Source: Xanthomonas pisi DSM 18956
Lineage (GTDB): Bacteria; Pseudomonadota; Gammaproteobacteria; Xanthomonadales; Xanthomonadaceae
Assembly (NCBI RefSeq): GCF_001010415.1
Contig: NZ_JPLE01000043.1
Span: 40,296-104,295 of the forward strand
Length of the DNA stretch: 64,000 nt
Direction of reading: 5' to 3'
The notes beneath the pieces were generated by a model. It was not told the origin of the DNA. It saw nothing but the letters and a program-made list of their open reading frames with translations, and did not search any database. Shown piece by piece: positions 27,757 to 36,587 of this stretch (within the stretch, counting starts at the first letter, position 1; each line of letters begins with the position of its first letter). The translations under genes and the position numbers were made by a program.

Positions 27757-28479
27757 ATGCAACCGATCGAACTCAAGGATGCGGCCGCCTTCGGCAGCGA
27801 ATTCCTGCGACTGACCCTGTTGCAGGGGTTCCAGTCACTGACCAAACGCGACCTGGAACTGCTGATCTTCGTGCTGCTGGAGCGCGATGGAGCGATTTCG
27901 CGCAATAGCTCCAACGCACTTGTCGCCCTGCAGCTGCGCGTCACCTCGGCCAAGGTCAAGGCCTTGCGTCGCGACGGCTATGCCCGTTGGCGCGCCCTGG
28001 TGCCCGAAGAAGGCGACGCGGCGATGCAGCGCATCGTGGCCAACGTGCTCACCGAAGACAATCTGCGCTCCGGTGCCAAGCATGTCAGCGAGCGCAGCCG
28101 CAAGGAGGGGTTTCTGGCGGTGCGGATCGAACACCCCGACGACGCACAGCAGTTCGAGCAGGCGATCCTCGATGTCGGCGCATTGCCGGTGTACGAACGC
28201 AATCGCGAGGTGGTGGCGGTGCGCTTCGACACGCTGCTGAAGATCGCCGAACGCTGGGGCTATCTGCAGCAGGACCCGCAGGCGGCGATCCGCGAACTGC
28301 AAAAGCTCACGCCCACTGCAGAAGAAGTGGCGGACCTGTTGAAAAAGGACATCGCGCAGCTGCGTTGGGAGGACGTGCGTCGCGCACTCAACAGCCTGGG
28401 CGCCAAGGCCGTGGCCAGCACCGCCGAAGGCGGCTTGAAGGGCCTGCTCAAGATCGTGTTCCCCTTCATCCCCGGCTGA
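27757..28479 (+). CDS. Protein of unknown function with HTH-like N-terminal domain
   Basis: A 240-residue protein that I do not recognise. A GGAGG ribosome binding site precedes the ATG. Residues of about 25-75 (SLTKRDLELLIFVLLERDGA, then VTSAKVKALRRDGYARW) look like a winged-HTH with two basic helices. The middle region is charged (ERSRKEGFLAVRIEHPDDAQ). The C terminus is an amphipathic to hydrophobic helix ending GGLKGLLKIVFPFIPG that could touch a membrane or partner. No signal peptide. It stands alone between unrelated genes. Confidence 0.7.
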   Translation: MQPIELKDAAAFGSEFLRLTLLQGFQSLTKRDLELLIFVLLERDGAISRNSSNALVALQLRVTSAKVKALRRDGYARWRALVPEEGDAAMQRIVANVLTEDNLRSGAKHVSERSRKEGFLAVRIEHPDDAQQFEQAILDVGALPVYERNREVVAVRFDTLLKIAERWGYLQQDPQAAIRELQKLTPTAEEVADLLKKDIAQLRWEDVRRALNSLGAKAVASTAEGGLKGLLKIVFPFIPG

Positions 28480-28658
28480 GTGGCCTGCAGGGCGCCGGCC
28501 ACGCGCCGTCGCCCTGCCAGATCCGGCGTTGAAGCCAATGCCGCTGCTGCCAGCTCTTGCGATGGAGCTGGCGCTGCGCCGTCTCCACCGAACGCGCACC
28601 ACCGCAAGCGCCCCCACACCCTCTATCCTTACCGGCTGTTCCACATCAGGGGGATCTG

Positions 28659-29054
28659 ATGACCAACCGCCGTCTCGCCACATGTACCGCACTGCTGCTC
28701 GTTTGCGGCGTCGCATCCGCCCAACAGGCACCCACGCCGGCCAGCAGCATGCCGCTGGTCGATGTGCCCACTGTCATCCGCACCCAGCCGCTGTCCAGCG
28801 GCGAGGTCACCCATCAGACCCGACTGGAACGCCCGCGCGACGAATCCAGCGTGATCGTGCGCTCGATCCAGCCCAGCAGCGTGGTCGGCAGCTACCGCAT
28901 CGATTTCCAGGCCATGGACGTGGACGGCGACGGCCGCATCAGCCGCGCCGAAGCCCAGGCCAACCCCGCGTTGGCCGACGAATTCGATGCGCTCGACAGC
29001 CGCCACAGCGGCTACCTGACGCGCGAGCAGCTGGCCGGCTGGCTGACGCCGTGA
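28659..29054 (+). CDS. Small exported EF-hand protein
   Basis: A 131-residue protein with a signal peptide (LATCTALLLVCGVASAQ), a variable polar region and a C-terminal pair of EF-hands: canonical VDGDGRISRAE (about 89-99) and a degenerate second loop, DSRHSGYLTREQ, that lacks the position-12 acid. Probably a periplasmic calcium-binding protein; such small EF-hand genes are common in Xanthomonas. GGGGATCTG serves as ribosome binding site. Confidence 0.85.
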   Translation: MTNRRLATCTALLLVCGVASAQQAPTPASSMPLVDVPTVIRTQPLSSGEVTHQTRLERPRDESSVIVRSIQPSSVVGSYRIDFQAMDVDGDGRISRAEAQANPALADEFDALDSRHSGYLTREQLAGWLTP

Positions 29055-29164
29055 TCACACCGCATACCTGAGCGGCAGGCAGGCGCACCGGCATGACGCA
29101 GGTGCGCATGGCGCTTCAGCTTTCGACATCGCCACCTCTTGCAGCGCCCGCTTCGGTCGGCTAG

Positions 29165-29185
29165 ATTGTATTTAACGGATACAAT
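29165..29185. promoter_or_regulatory. MarR-type operator ATTGTAT-N7-ATACAAT
   Basis: A perfect 7-bp inverted repeat with a 7-base spacer overlaps the translation start region of the MarR gene (12 bases before its ATG). The size and AT-rich arms match operators of MarR regulators of hydroxycinnamate catabolism (HcaR/FerR/CouR type), which are released by the CoA thioester. Confidence 0.7.
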
Positions 29186-29197
29186 TTGGATGGATCG

Positions 29198-29671
29198 ATG
29201 ACCGCTCTCCTGGCACTGGCCAAAGACCTCGGCTACCAACTGCAACTGGCCACCTTGGCGTCCAGCCATGCCGCCCGACAGGAACTGGCCGAGGTGCACC
29301 TCACCCCGGCACGCGTCACCGCGCTGATCCACATCCGCGACCAGCCGGGCTGCGACCAGACCGAACTCGGCAACCGCCTGCTGGTCAACCGCGCCGCCGG
29401 CATGAAGATCGCCAATGCGCTGGCCGAGCAAGGCCTGATCGAACGCCTGGCCGGCCGCGACCGTCGCAGCAAGGGCCTGTACCTGACCGACCATGGCCTC
29501 CGCACGCTCGAGGTGGCGCAAGCCTGCCTGGCGCGCGCCGTCGCACGCACCTGCACCGGCCTGCAGGCCGGCGAACAGCAAACCCTGCTCCGCCTGCTGT
29601 GCAAATTGAACGCCAGCGCCACGCTGGAGCGGACAGCCGTGGCAGAGGCCGCGCTGGCCGAAGACCTCTGA
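29198..29671 (+). CDS. MarR-family regulator of the hydroxycinnamate cluster
   Basis: A 157-residue MarR protein: central wHTH GCDQTELGNRLLVNRAAGMKI with the wing GLIERLAGRDRRSKGLYLTDHG, and flanking dimerisation helices. ATG at 29198 is chosen; an in-frame TTG at 29186 would add four residues. It starts next to a palindromic operator and 32 bases separate its stop from the hydratase-lyase gene, so it probably represses its own operon and senses feruloyl-/coumaroyl-CoA. Effector is inferred from context. Confidence 0.88.
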   Translation: MTALLALAKDLGYQLQLATLASSHAARQELAEVHLTPARVTALIHIRDQPGCDQTELGNRLLVNRAAGMKIANALAEQGLIERLAGRDRRSKGLYLTDHGLRTLEVAQACLARAVARTCTGLQAGEQQTLLRLLCKLNASATLERTAVAEAALAEDL

Positions 29672-29703
29672 TCCCGCAGCCCCCGACTTGAAGGAGACGC
29701 CGC

Positions 29704-30531
29704 TTGAACGAGCATGACGTGGTATCGGTTCGCATCGAAAACCGCATTGCCTGGGTGAAGTTCGCACGCCCGGACAAGCGCAACGCGATGAGCCCGGCGC
29801 TCAACCGCCGCATGATGGACGTGCTGGACGAGCTGGAATTCGACGACGACGTCGGCGTGCTGGTGCTCGGCGGCGAGGGCACCGCCTGGTCGGCCGGCAT
29901 GGACCTGAAGGAATACTTCCGCGAAACCGAAGCCCAGGGCCTGCGCGGCGTGCGGCGTTCGCAACGCGAATCCTATGGCTGGTTCCGTCGCCTGCGCTGG
30001 TATCAGAAGCCCACCATCGCGATGGTCAACGGATGGTGCTTCGGTGGCGGCTTCGGCCCGCTGTTCGCCTGCGACCTGGCCATTGCCGCCGATGAAGCGC
30101 AGTTCGGTCTGTCGGAGATCAACTGGGGCATCCTGCCGGGCGGCGGCGTGACCAAGGTGGCGGTCGAACTGCTGTCCATGCGCGATGCGATGTGGATGAC
30201 GCTCACCGGCGAAATGATCGACGGCAAGAAGGCGGCCGAATGGCGCCTGGTCAACGAGAGCGTGCCGCTGGAACGGTTGGAAGCACGCACGCGCGAAGTG
30301 GCCGAGCTGTTGCTGCGCAAGAACCCGGTGGCATTGAAATACGCCAAGGACGCAGTGCGCCGCGTGGGCACCATGACCTACGACGAAGCCGAAGATTATC
30401 TGGTGCGCATGCAGGAAGCGGCCAACTCGTTCGATAACAACGCCCGCAAGGAAGGCATCCGTCAGTTCATCGACGAGAAGAGCTACAAGCCCGGCCTGGG
30501 CGAATACGACCTCAAGAAAAACAGCGCCTAA
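29704..30531 (+). CDS. p-Hydroxycinnamoyl-CoA hydratase/lyase
   Basis: A 275-residue crotonase-fold enzyme that hydrates and cleaves feruloyl-CoA or p-coumaroyl-CoA to vanillin or 4-hydroxybenzaldehyde plus acetyl-CoA. CoA-site motifs are KRNAMSPALNRRM and the oxyanion hole NGWCFGGGFGP; the catalytic Glu is Glu138 in LSEINWGILPGG, as in HCHL. The tail DNNARKEGIRQFIDEKSYKP is also characteristic. Followed by an 11-bp hairpin and the aldehyde dehydrogenase that would oxidise its product. Confidence 0.93.
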   Translation: MNEHDVVSVRIENRIAWVKFARPDKRNAMSPALNRRMMDVLDELEFDDDVGVLVLGGEGTAWSAGMDLKEYFRETEAQGLRGVRRSQRESYGWFRRLRWYQKPTIAMVNGWCFGGGFGPLFACDLAIAADEAQFGLSEINWGILPGGGVTKVAVELLSMRDAMWMTLTGEMIDGKKAAEWRLVNESVPLERLEARTREVAELLLRKNPVALKYAKDAVRRVGTMTYDEAEDYLVRMQEAANSFDNNARKEGIRQFIDEKSYKPGLGEYDLKKNSA

Positions 30532-30551
30532 GCACGTCCTACGGCGCCCGA

Positions 30552-30577
30552 AGCGATGCGTGCGACCCACGCATCGC
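30552..30577 (+). terminator. Intercistronic hairpin after the hydratase-lyase gene
   Basis: AGCGATGCGTG (30552-30562) pairs perfectly with CACGCATCGCT (30567/30568-30577) over a 5-base loop. No T tract follows, so it is more likely a stabiliser or attenuator within the operon than a terminator. Confidence 0.45.
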
Positions 30578-30614
30578 TGGCGCTGCCAGTGGTTTTCTGC
30601 ACCGAGGAGGGAGT

Positions 30615-32084
30615 ATGGAAGCCTTATCCGCAACGCTGCGCGGGATCGCCGCGCGTGGGCCGCTGGGTCTGTTCATCGACGGCCAGTGGCGCGCAAGCAA
30701 CGGCGATCGCCATGTCGATGTGATCGCCCCGCATACCGAAGAACACCTGCTGCGCTACACCGAACCATCGCATGCAGATACCGAGGCCGCCGTGGCCGCG
30801 GCGCGTGCCGCCTTCGACACCGGCCCCTGGCCGCAACTGTCGCCGCCCGAGCGCGGGGTGATCCTCAAGCGCGTCGCCGACCAGCTGCGCGCTCGCATGC
30901 CGGAGCTGGCCGAAGCCTGGACCGGCCAGGTCGGCGCCACCATCGGTTTCAGCCGGCGCGCCTCGCAACAGGCGCCCGGCCTGTTCGACTACTACGGCGA
31001 TCTGATCGCCACCCATCCGTTCGTCGAGCCGCGCGCCCGCGCCAATGGCGGACGCGTGCATGTGGTGCAGGAACCGGTTGGCGTGGTTGCGGCGATCACG
31101 CCCTGGAACGCGCCACTGGTCCTGCTCTGTTACAAGGTCGCCGCCGCACTGGCCGCCGGCTGCACGGTGGTGGCCAAACCCTCGCCGGAGACCCCGATCG
31201 ACGCGTACATCCTGGCCGAATGCATCAGCGCCGCGGGCGTGCCCGACGGCGTGTTCAACCTGTTGCCGGCAGGCCGCGAGGTCGGCGAACAACTGATCCG
31301 GCACCCGCTTGTCGACAAGGTCAGCTTCACCGGCTCCACCCAGGCCGGGCGCCTGATCGGCGTGGCCTGTGCCGAACGCCTGGCGCGGGTCGGCCTGGAG
31401 CTGGGCGGCAAATCGGCCGCCATCGTGCTCGACGATGCCGACCTGTCCAACGTGCTGCCCAGCCTGGTGCCCTACTCCATGCCGATCACCGGTCAGGTGT
31501 GCTTTTCGCTGACCCGTGTACTGGTGCCGGCGCAACGGCGCGACGAAATCCTGCAGGCGTATTGCGCGGCACTGGGCGCTCTCAAGCTCGGCGACCCGTT
31601 CGCCGCCGACACCGGCATGGGGCCGTTGGCGCTCGGCCGGCAGCTGGAACGCGTGCAGTCCTACATCGCCCAGGGCAGTGCCGAAGGCGCGCAGCTGGTG
31701 ATGGGCGGCAACCGCCCGGCGCATTTGCCGCGTGGATTCTTCATCGAGCCGACGGTATTCGCCAACGTCACACCGGACATGACCATCGCACGCGAAGAAA
31801 TCTTCGGCCCGGTGGTGAGCTTCATCGACTATCACGACGAGGCCGATCTGATCGCCAAGGCCAATGCCAGCGACTATGGCTTGCACGGCACCGTCTATGG
31901 CGAGGACGTCGATCGCGCGTATCGCATTGCGCGGCGCGTGCGCAGCGGCAGCCATTCGATCAATGGCATGTGGGTGGATATCGAAATGCCGTTCGGCGGT
32001 TTCAAGCACTCCGGCATGGGCCGCGAAGGCGGCATCGAAGGCCTGCATGCGTTCCTCGAAACCAAGACCGTCTATCTCAGTTGA
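30615..32084 (+). CDS. Vanillin / 4-hydroxybenzaldehyde dehydrogenase (ALDH family)
   Basis: A 489-residue NAD(P)-dependent aldehyde dehydrogenase: ITPWNAPL (161-168), cofactor-site VSFTGSTQAG, general base Glu262 (LELGGKSA) and catalytic Cys296 (ITGQVCFSLTR), ending with the usual FGGFKHSGMGREGG. Sequence alone says ALDH; the aromatic aldehyde substrate is inferred from its place between the hydratase-lyase and the CoA ligase. Start ATG has GAGGAGGGAG upstream. Confidence 0.9.
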   Translation: MEALSATLRGIAARGPLGLFIDGQWRASNGDRHVDVIAPHTEEHLLRYTEPSHADTEAAVAAARAAFDTGPWPQLSPPERGVILKRVADQLRARMPELAEAWTGQVGATIGFSRRASQQAPGLFDYYGDLIATHPFVEPRARANGGRVHVVQEPVGVVAAITPWNAPLVLLCYKVAAALAAGCTVVAKPSPETPIDAYILAECISAAGVPDGVFNLLPAGREVGEQLIRHPLVDKVSFTGSTQAGRLIGVACAERLARVGLELGGKSAAIVLDDADLSNVLPSLVPYSMPITGQVCFSLTRVLVPAQRRDEILQAYCAALGALKLGDPFAADTGMGPLALGRQLERVQSYIAQGSAEGAQLVMGGNRPAHLPRGFFIEPTVFANVTPDMTIAREEIFGPVVSFIDYHDEADLIAKANASDYGLHGTVYGEDVDRAYRIARRVRSGSHSINGMWVDIEMPFGGFKHSGMGREGGIEGLHAFLETKTVYLS

Positions 32085-32288
32085 GCCTTACCTCACCGGC
32101 TGCGCGGCGAGCCTGCCTGCGTCGCCGCAATGCAGCTGGCCGCGCATCCCCCATGTCGTCTCCACTGGTGCGCGGGCAACGTGTCGGTGAACGCGTACCG
32201 CGCCGCTGCGCACGCGCATCAACCTTCCTGCCATCTCTGTCGCACTCACGTTCGTCCCTCCCCTACGCCGCACTCGGAAGACAACGCC

Positions 32289-33767
32289 ATGACCATGCCG
32301 ACCGACTCGATTTCCTTCCATGCCCGCCTCACACCGCAACGGCTCGCCGCGCGCGACCTGTTGCTGGAGCAGGAATGGACATATGCCGAACTGGACACCC
32401 TGATCGGCCAGCTCGCCACCTTGCTGCAGACGCGCGGCTGCATCGACGGCGAACGGCTCGCCGTGCTGGCCCGCAATTCGGTGTGGCAGGTCGCGCTGCA
32501 TTTTGCCTGCGCACGAGTCGGCGCGATCTATGTACCGCTCAACTGGCGGCTGAGCGCCACCGAGCTGGACACCTTGCTGCAACGCGCGCAGCCGCATCTG
32601 TTGCTGGGCGATGACGTCGCTGCCGGACGCGCGCATGTGGAAGCCTTGTCCAGCTTCATCGACACCGCCAAGGCACTGGCACCGGCCGCAACGCCGCACA
32701 TCCCGCCAGAGCGCGTGAGCCTGATCCTGTTTACCTCGGGCACGTCCGGCCAGCCCAAGGGCGTGATGTTGAACGAGCAGAATCTGCAGCAGGTGGCGCA
32801 CAACTTCGGCGTCACCACACGGGTGGATGCCAACAGCAGTTTTCTGTGCGAGGCGCCGATGTTCCACATCATCGGTCTGGCGACCAATGTGCGGCCCGCG
32901 CTGGCGGTGGGCGGGTCGATCCAGGTGTCGAGCGGCTTCGAGCCGAAGCGGACACTGAGATGGCTCGGCAACCCGGCACTGGGCATTACCCACTATGTCG
33001 GCGTGCCGCAGATGATGCAGGCGTTCCGCGGCCAGCCTGGTTTCGATCCGGCAACGCTGCGTCACCTCACCGCGCTGGTCAGCGGTGGCGCGCCACACGC
33101 CGCAGACGATCTGCTGGGCTGGCTGGACGATGGCATCCCGATGGTTTGCGGCTTCGGCATGAGCGAAGCCGGCACGGTGTTCGGCATGTCGGTTGACCGC
33201 GAGGTGATCCGCAGCAAACTCGGTGCAGCAGGCATTGCCTCGCCGACAGTACAGACAAGGGTCGTGGACGGCGATGGCAACGACTGCGCACCCGGCGTAC
33301 CCGGTGAATTGTTGCTGCGCGGCCCCAACCTCAGCCCGGGCTATTGGCGCGATCCAGAGGCCACTGCTCAGATGCGCGATGCGCAAGGCTGGTTTCGCAC
33401 CGGCGATATCGTCAGGCGCGATGACGAGGGCTTCTTCTGGGTGGTGGACCGCAAGAAAGACATGTTCATTTCCGGCGGCGAAAACGTGTATCCGGCCGAG
33501 ATCGAAGCCGTGCTGGCCGATCACCCCGACATCCGCGAATGCGCCGTGGTCGGCATGGCCGACCCGCAATGGGGCGAGGTGGGTTATCTGGCGATCGTGC
33601 CCGCTGCCGAGGCGGCGGATCTGGAGCAGATCCGTCACTATCTCATCGAGCGCCTGGCCAAGTACAAGGTGCCCAAACACCTGCGCCTGGTGGAGGCGTT
33701 GCCACGCACGGCGACCGGCAAGCTGCAGAAGGCGCGGCTGAAGGATGCCCTGGCCAAGCAAGCCTGA
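32289..33767 (+). CDS. Hydroxycinnamate (feruloyl/coumaroyl) CoA ligase
   Basis: A 492-residue AMP-forming acyl-CoA synthetase. Core motifs: ATP P-loop LFTSGTSGQPKGVM, A5 GFGMSEAGTVFG, A7 GWFRTGDIVRRDD, A8 DRKKDMFISGGENVYP and the catalytic lysine region PRTATGKLQKARL. It would activate ferulate or p-coumarate for the hydratase-lyase encoded two genes upstream. The 204 bp before it hold no gene. A bidirectional GC hairpin (33790-33817) follows. Confidence 0.9.
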   Translation: MTMPTDSISFHARLTPQRLAARDLLLEQEWTYAELDTLIGQLATLLQTRGCIDGERLAVLARNSVWQVALHFACARVGAIYVPLNWRLSATELDTLLQRAQPHLLLGDDVAAGRAHVEALSSFIDTAKALAPAATPHIPPERVSLILFTSGTSGQPKGVMLNEQNLQQVAHNFGVTTRVDANSSFLCEAPMFHIIGLATNVRPALAVGGSIQVSSGFEPKRTLRWLGNPALGITHYVGVPQMMQAFRGQPGFDPATLRHLTALVSGGAPHAADDLLGWLDDGIPMVCGFGMSEAGTVFGMSVDREVIRSKLGAAGIASPTVQTRVVDGDGNDCAPGVPGELLLRGPNLSPGYWRDPEATAQMRDAQGWFRTGDIVRRDDEGFFWVVDRKKDMFISGGENVYPAEIEAVLADHPDIRECAVVGMADPQWGEVGYLAIVPAAEAADLEQIRHYLIERLAKYKVPKHLRLVEALPRTATGKLQKARLKDALAKQA

Positions 33768-33789
33768 TGGCGCTGGCAACCGACAGAAG

Positions 33790-33817
33790 CGAGCGTGCGC
33801 ATCAGCGCGCACGCTCG
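33790..33817. terminator. Hairpin between convergent CoA ligase and LysR genes
   Basis: A perfect 11-bp stem, CGAGCGTGCGC (33790-33800) with GCGCACGCTCG (33807-33817), lies 22 bases after the CoA ligase stop. There is no T tract on either strand. Confidence 0.55.
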
Positions 33818-34024
33818 GACTGGAGCGATGTCGGTCACCGCTGTGCAAGCCGCTTGATCAGCCCGGCGAAGGATCACCCTGGCGCGGCGTGCGTTTCAAC
33901 CAGACGCTTGCGACAGACGAATCCGTTCACGATCGCAGTCGAAGAGCCCAACGGCCCAAGCAAGCGATGGACCGCACGCGTCACGCTCGGCGATGCACCT
34001 CGCGCGTATCGCGACGATCGTCCG

Positions 34025-35026
34025 TTATGCAGACGCATCCAGCAGCATGTCGTCCTCGCCGATGTGCTCGTCCACCCACACCGCGCCTTGCTGCGCCATC
34101 AGCGCCAGTTGGTGTTCCAGCTCACGCATCAACAACCGTACGCCGGGTTTGAGGATGGCACCGCTGTCGCGATAGATCACGCCGCCTGCGCGCGCCTGCG
34201 AGGGCTGCTGTAGCTGGAAGGCCCGCAGTTCGCCGCGCGCGATATCGCCGGCCACCATCATGCTCGGCATCACTGCAATACTGTCGGTACCGAGCAGGAT
34301 CTCGCGGGTGAAACTGGCAGAGCTGGACCGCAGTTGATCGCGCGTGGCCAATCCGTGCTCGCGCATGACCTGCGCCACGTCGCGCTCCACGTGCTGACTC
34401 AGGGTTGGCAACACCTGTCGATAGGCAGCCGCTTCGGCAATCCGCACCGGGCCATTGGCAAACAACGGATGGTCGCTCCGCGCCACCAGCGCAATCGGAT
34501 CCTGGTACAGCACCTTGCGGACCAACGCGTCGTAGCGCGCCAGCGGATACAGGCGGCCCACGACCAGGTCTACCTCGTTTCCGGCAAGCTTTGGCAGCAA
34601 TTCATCGGTGCGTCCATGCAGCAGGCGCACCCGTAGCGTCGGCTCGGTGCGGTACAAGGCTGCCAGCACCGCCGGTAGCAGGCCGCTCGCGGCCACCGGC
34701 AAGGCGCCGACGGTGATGGTGAGCGCATCGTCCTGCAACAAGCCTTCGAAGGTGTCCTGCGCCCGGCGCAACTGGCCGAGCACGACGTGCGCGGTCTGGA
34801 CCAGCACCTCGCCCATCGCATTGGGACGCACGCCACGCGAATGGCGCTCGAACAAGGGCGCGCCGACGATCTCTTCGATCTCCTGCAAGGCGCGCGTGAG
34901 TGCAGGCTGGGTCACATTCAATACGCGTGAGGCGCGGAGCAGGCTTTTTTGCCGGTCCAGCGCCTCGATGACACGTAGATGCCGGACCTTGATGCGGTGT
35001 TCGAAGAACACGGAGGACATGGTCAT
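34025..35026 (-). CDS. LysR-family regulator (PcaQ/GalR-like) next to ligBA
   Basis: A 333-residue LysR protein with N-terminal wHTH KSLLRASRVLNVTQPALTRALQ and a periplasmic-binding-like sensor domain (LTITVGALPVAASGLLPAVL, DLVVGRLYPLARYD). The long N terminus before the HTH and the QPALTRALQEIE motif are typical of the PcaQ/GalR/CbrB branch that controls protocatechuate or gallate use. It is the last gene of the ligB-ligA-lysR set (63 bp after ligA). Effector is inferred. Confidence 0.88.
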   Translation of the reverse strand: MTMSSVFFEHRIKVRHLRVIEALDRQKSLLRASRVLNVTQPALTRALQEIEEIVGAPLFERHSRGVRPNAMGEVLVQTAHVVLGQLRRAQDTFEGLLQDDALTITVGALPVAASGLLPAVLAALYRTEPTLRVRLLHGRTDELLPKLAGNEVDLVVGRLYPLARYDALVRKVLYQDPIALVARSDHPLFANGPVRIAEAAAYRQVLPTLSQHVERDVAQVMREHGLATRDQLRSSSASFTREILLGTDSIAVMPSMMVAGDIARGELRAFQLQQPSQARAGGVIYRDSGAILKPGVRLLMRELEHQLALMAQQGAVWVDEHIGEDDMLLDASA

Positions 35027-35089
35027 GGGGGTGGGCCTTACGTTGGAAAGTCGGGGGGCAGCACCCGGCCAGCGGCCGGGACGCGCAGA

Positions 35090-35449
35090 TCAGCGTGCCT
35101 CGGGCACACGCCTGGTCTGCATGAAGTCTTCGAACGACTCGCCGCGCATGATCGCGTAAACCTGAAGATTGGTCATGCGCACCACGCGGGCGAACTTTTC
35201 GATCACAAAAAAATTGGCGCCGTACTGCACCAGTCCAAGCCAGTCGCGCGCACGCACCAGCGCTTTCTCGTGCTCGGTGAGTTCGGCTTCCTGCATCAAC
35301 ACTTCCGCATCCTGCAAAAAGCGATCGCGCCATGGGGCGCGGATCATATGCCAGAAGAAGCGATTGAGGCGTAGTGCGCGGTTGCTGGTGCGCAGATCGA
35401 ACAGATAGGTGCCGTCGATCTTGTCCATGCCTTTTACTTGCGGATTCAT
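35090..35449 (-). CDS. ligA: Extradiol aromatic dioxygenase small (alpha) subunit
   Basis: A 119-residue LigA-domain protein: SNRALRLNRFFWHMIRAP, then EHEKALVRARDWLGLVQYGANFF and a final amphipathic helix. LigA covers the active site of LigB in protocatechuate 4,5-dioxygenase; the same domain is fused in gallate dioxygenase. It lies 10 bases downstream of ligB in the same operon. Confidence 0.88.
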   Translation of the reverse strand: MNPQVKGMDKIDGTYLFDLRTSNRALRLNRFFWHMIRAPWRDRFLQDAEVLMQEAELTEHEKALVRARDWLGLVQYGANFFVIEKFARVVRMTNLQVYAIMRGESFEDFMQTRRVPEAR

Positions 35450-35459
35450 CAGCAGGCCC

Positions 35460-36356
35460 TCATGCCGCGTTGGCGGTGTGCGCCAGCAGCTCTGCCGAGC
35501 GCGGCGCGTCGGCGCGTTCTTCGCCCGGCTCGTACAACACCACGGTCATCGCGGTGGTCGTCATCAGGTAGTAGTTCTGGTGCAGCTTGCGGATCGGCCC
35601 ATCCAATGCCCCGCGCATGGCCAGCCACATGATCTGCTCTACACTCTCGGCACCGCCAAGACGCACGTAGTCGGTGTGGGTCAGATCGGTCAGCGTTTCC
35701 GGCGCGTGCTGGAAACGGTCCAGAAACTCCATGTCCCAATCGGTGTTGTTGAAGCCGGTGCGCTCGCCATGGATCTGGTGCGATAGCCCGCCGGTGCCGA
35801 CCACCACCACCCTGAGATCTTCCGGATACGACTCGATCGCACGACGCACCGCCTGGCCCAGCCGGTAGCAGCGGCGTGCGGTCGGCAGCGGGTACTGCAG
35901 GACGTTGATCGCAATCGGCACCACCGTGCCCGGCCAGTCCGGCACATGCGGCCACAGCAACGGCAACGGCGCCGCGCAGCCATGATCGATCGGCTTGTCC
36001 TGGAATACGGTCAGGTCGAATTCGTCGTTGACCAGGCACTCGGCGATATGCGCCTGCAGCTGCACGTCGCCGCGGATCGCAGGCAGATTCCGCAGCCCTG
36101 CGCCTTCGTCGGCGACCGGAAAGCGCTCGCCCACGCCCAGCGCAAAGGTCGGATACAGATCAAAGAAGAAGGTCGTGCAGTGGTCGTTATAGAAAAACAC
36201 CAGCACGTCGGCGCGTTGTTCGGCCAGCCACTCGGCCACCGGCGTGTAGCCGTCGAACAACGGCTTCCATACCGGATCCTGTTGCTTGCCCTTGTCGTAG
36301 GCCACCCCGATGGTGGGAACGTGCGAGGTTCCGATGCCGCCGATGATGCTAGCCAT
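35460..36356 (-). CDS. ligB: Extradiol aromatic dioxygenase large (beta) subunit (protocatechuate 4,5-dioxygenase type)
   Basis: A 298-residue class III extradiol dioxygenase that opens the ring of protocatechuate (or gallate) with Fe(II). Iron ligands are His12 (GIGTSHVP), His59 (FFYNDHCTTF) and the Glu of GGAESVEQIMW; a catalytic His is in GTGGLSHQIHG. Start ATG has GCAGGAGC upstream and gives the family N terminus; the frame is open further upstream but unrelated. Later lig pathway genes are not in the window. Divergent from the GntR gene. Confidence 0.92.
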   Translation of the reverse strand: MASIIGGIGTSHVPTIGVAYDKGKQQDPVWKPLFDGYTPVAEWLAEQRADVLVFFYNDHCTTFFFDLYPTFALGVGERFPVADEGAGLRNLPAIRGDVQLQAHIAECLVNDEFDLTVFQDKPIDHGCAAPLPLLWPHVPDWPGTVVPIAINVLQYPLPTARRCYRLGQAVRRAIESYPEDLRVVVVGTGGLSHQIHGERTGFNNTDWDMEFLDRFQHAPETLTDLTHTDYVRLGGAESVEQIMWLAMRGALDGPIRKLHQNYYLMTTTAMTVVLYEPGEERADAPRSAELLAHTANAA

Positions 36357-36432
36357 GCTTTGCTCCTGCGATGCAGCGCTGCCAGCCAAGGCAGCGCGCA
36401 CATCATTGATTGAGTCAGGATCGACGATGCAA

Positions 36433-36492
36433 TGGATCCCAACACGGGTGACCAACCACTCCGGATCGCCAAAACGGTATCCTTGGGATCCA
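36433..36492. promoter_or_regulatory. Paired operator-like sites TGGATCCCAA / TTGGGATCCA
   Basis: TGGATCCCAA at 36433-36442 recurs as its exact reverse complement at 36483-36492, in the 231-bp region between ligB and the divergent GntR gene. The sites resemble FCD-type GntR operators (TTGGATCCAA-like), so they are candidates for binding by the adjacent regulator. Confidence 0.55.
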
Positions 36493-36587
36493 AATTGCCA
36501 TCAAGCGATCTCATCTGCAAGGTTTTTATACAGGTAATTGCGAGTTTCCCCTTCGAAGGAACGTGCGCTGCGGTACGGCGCGAGAGA

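Noticed and set aside
30560..32614. A 684-codon plus-strand frame over the aldehyde dehydrogenase
   Set aside because: It is the out-of-frame shadow of the ALDH and CoA ligase genes, which have complete catalytic motifs in their own frames.
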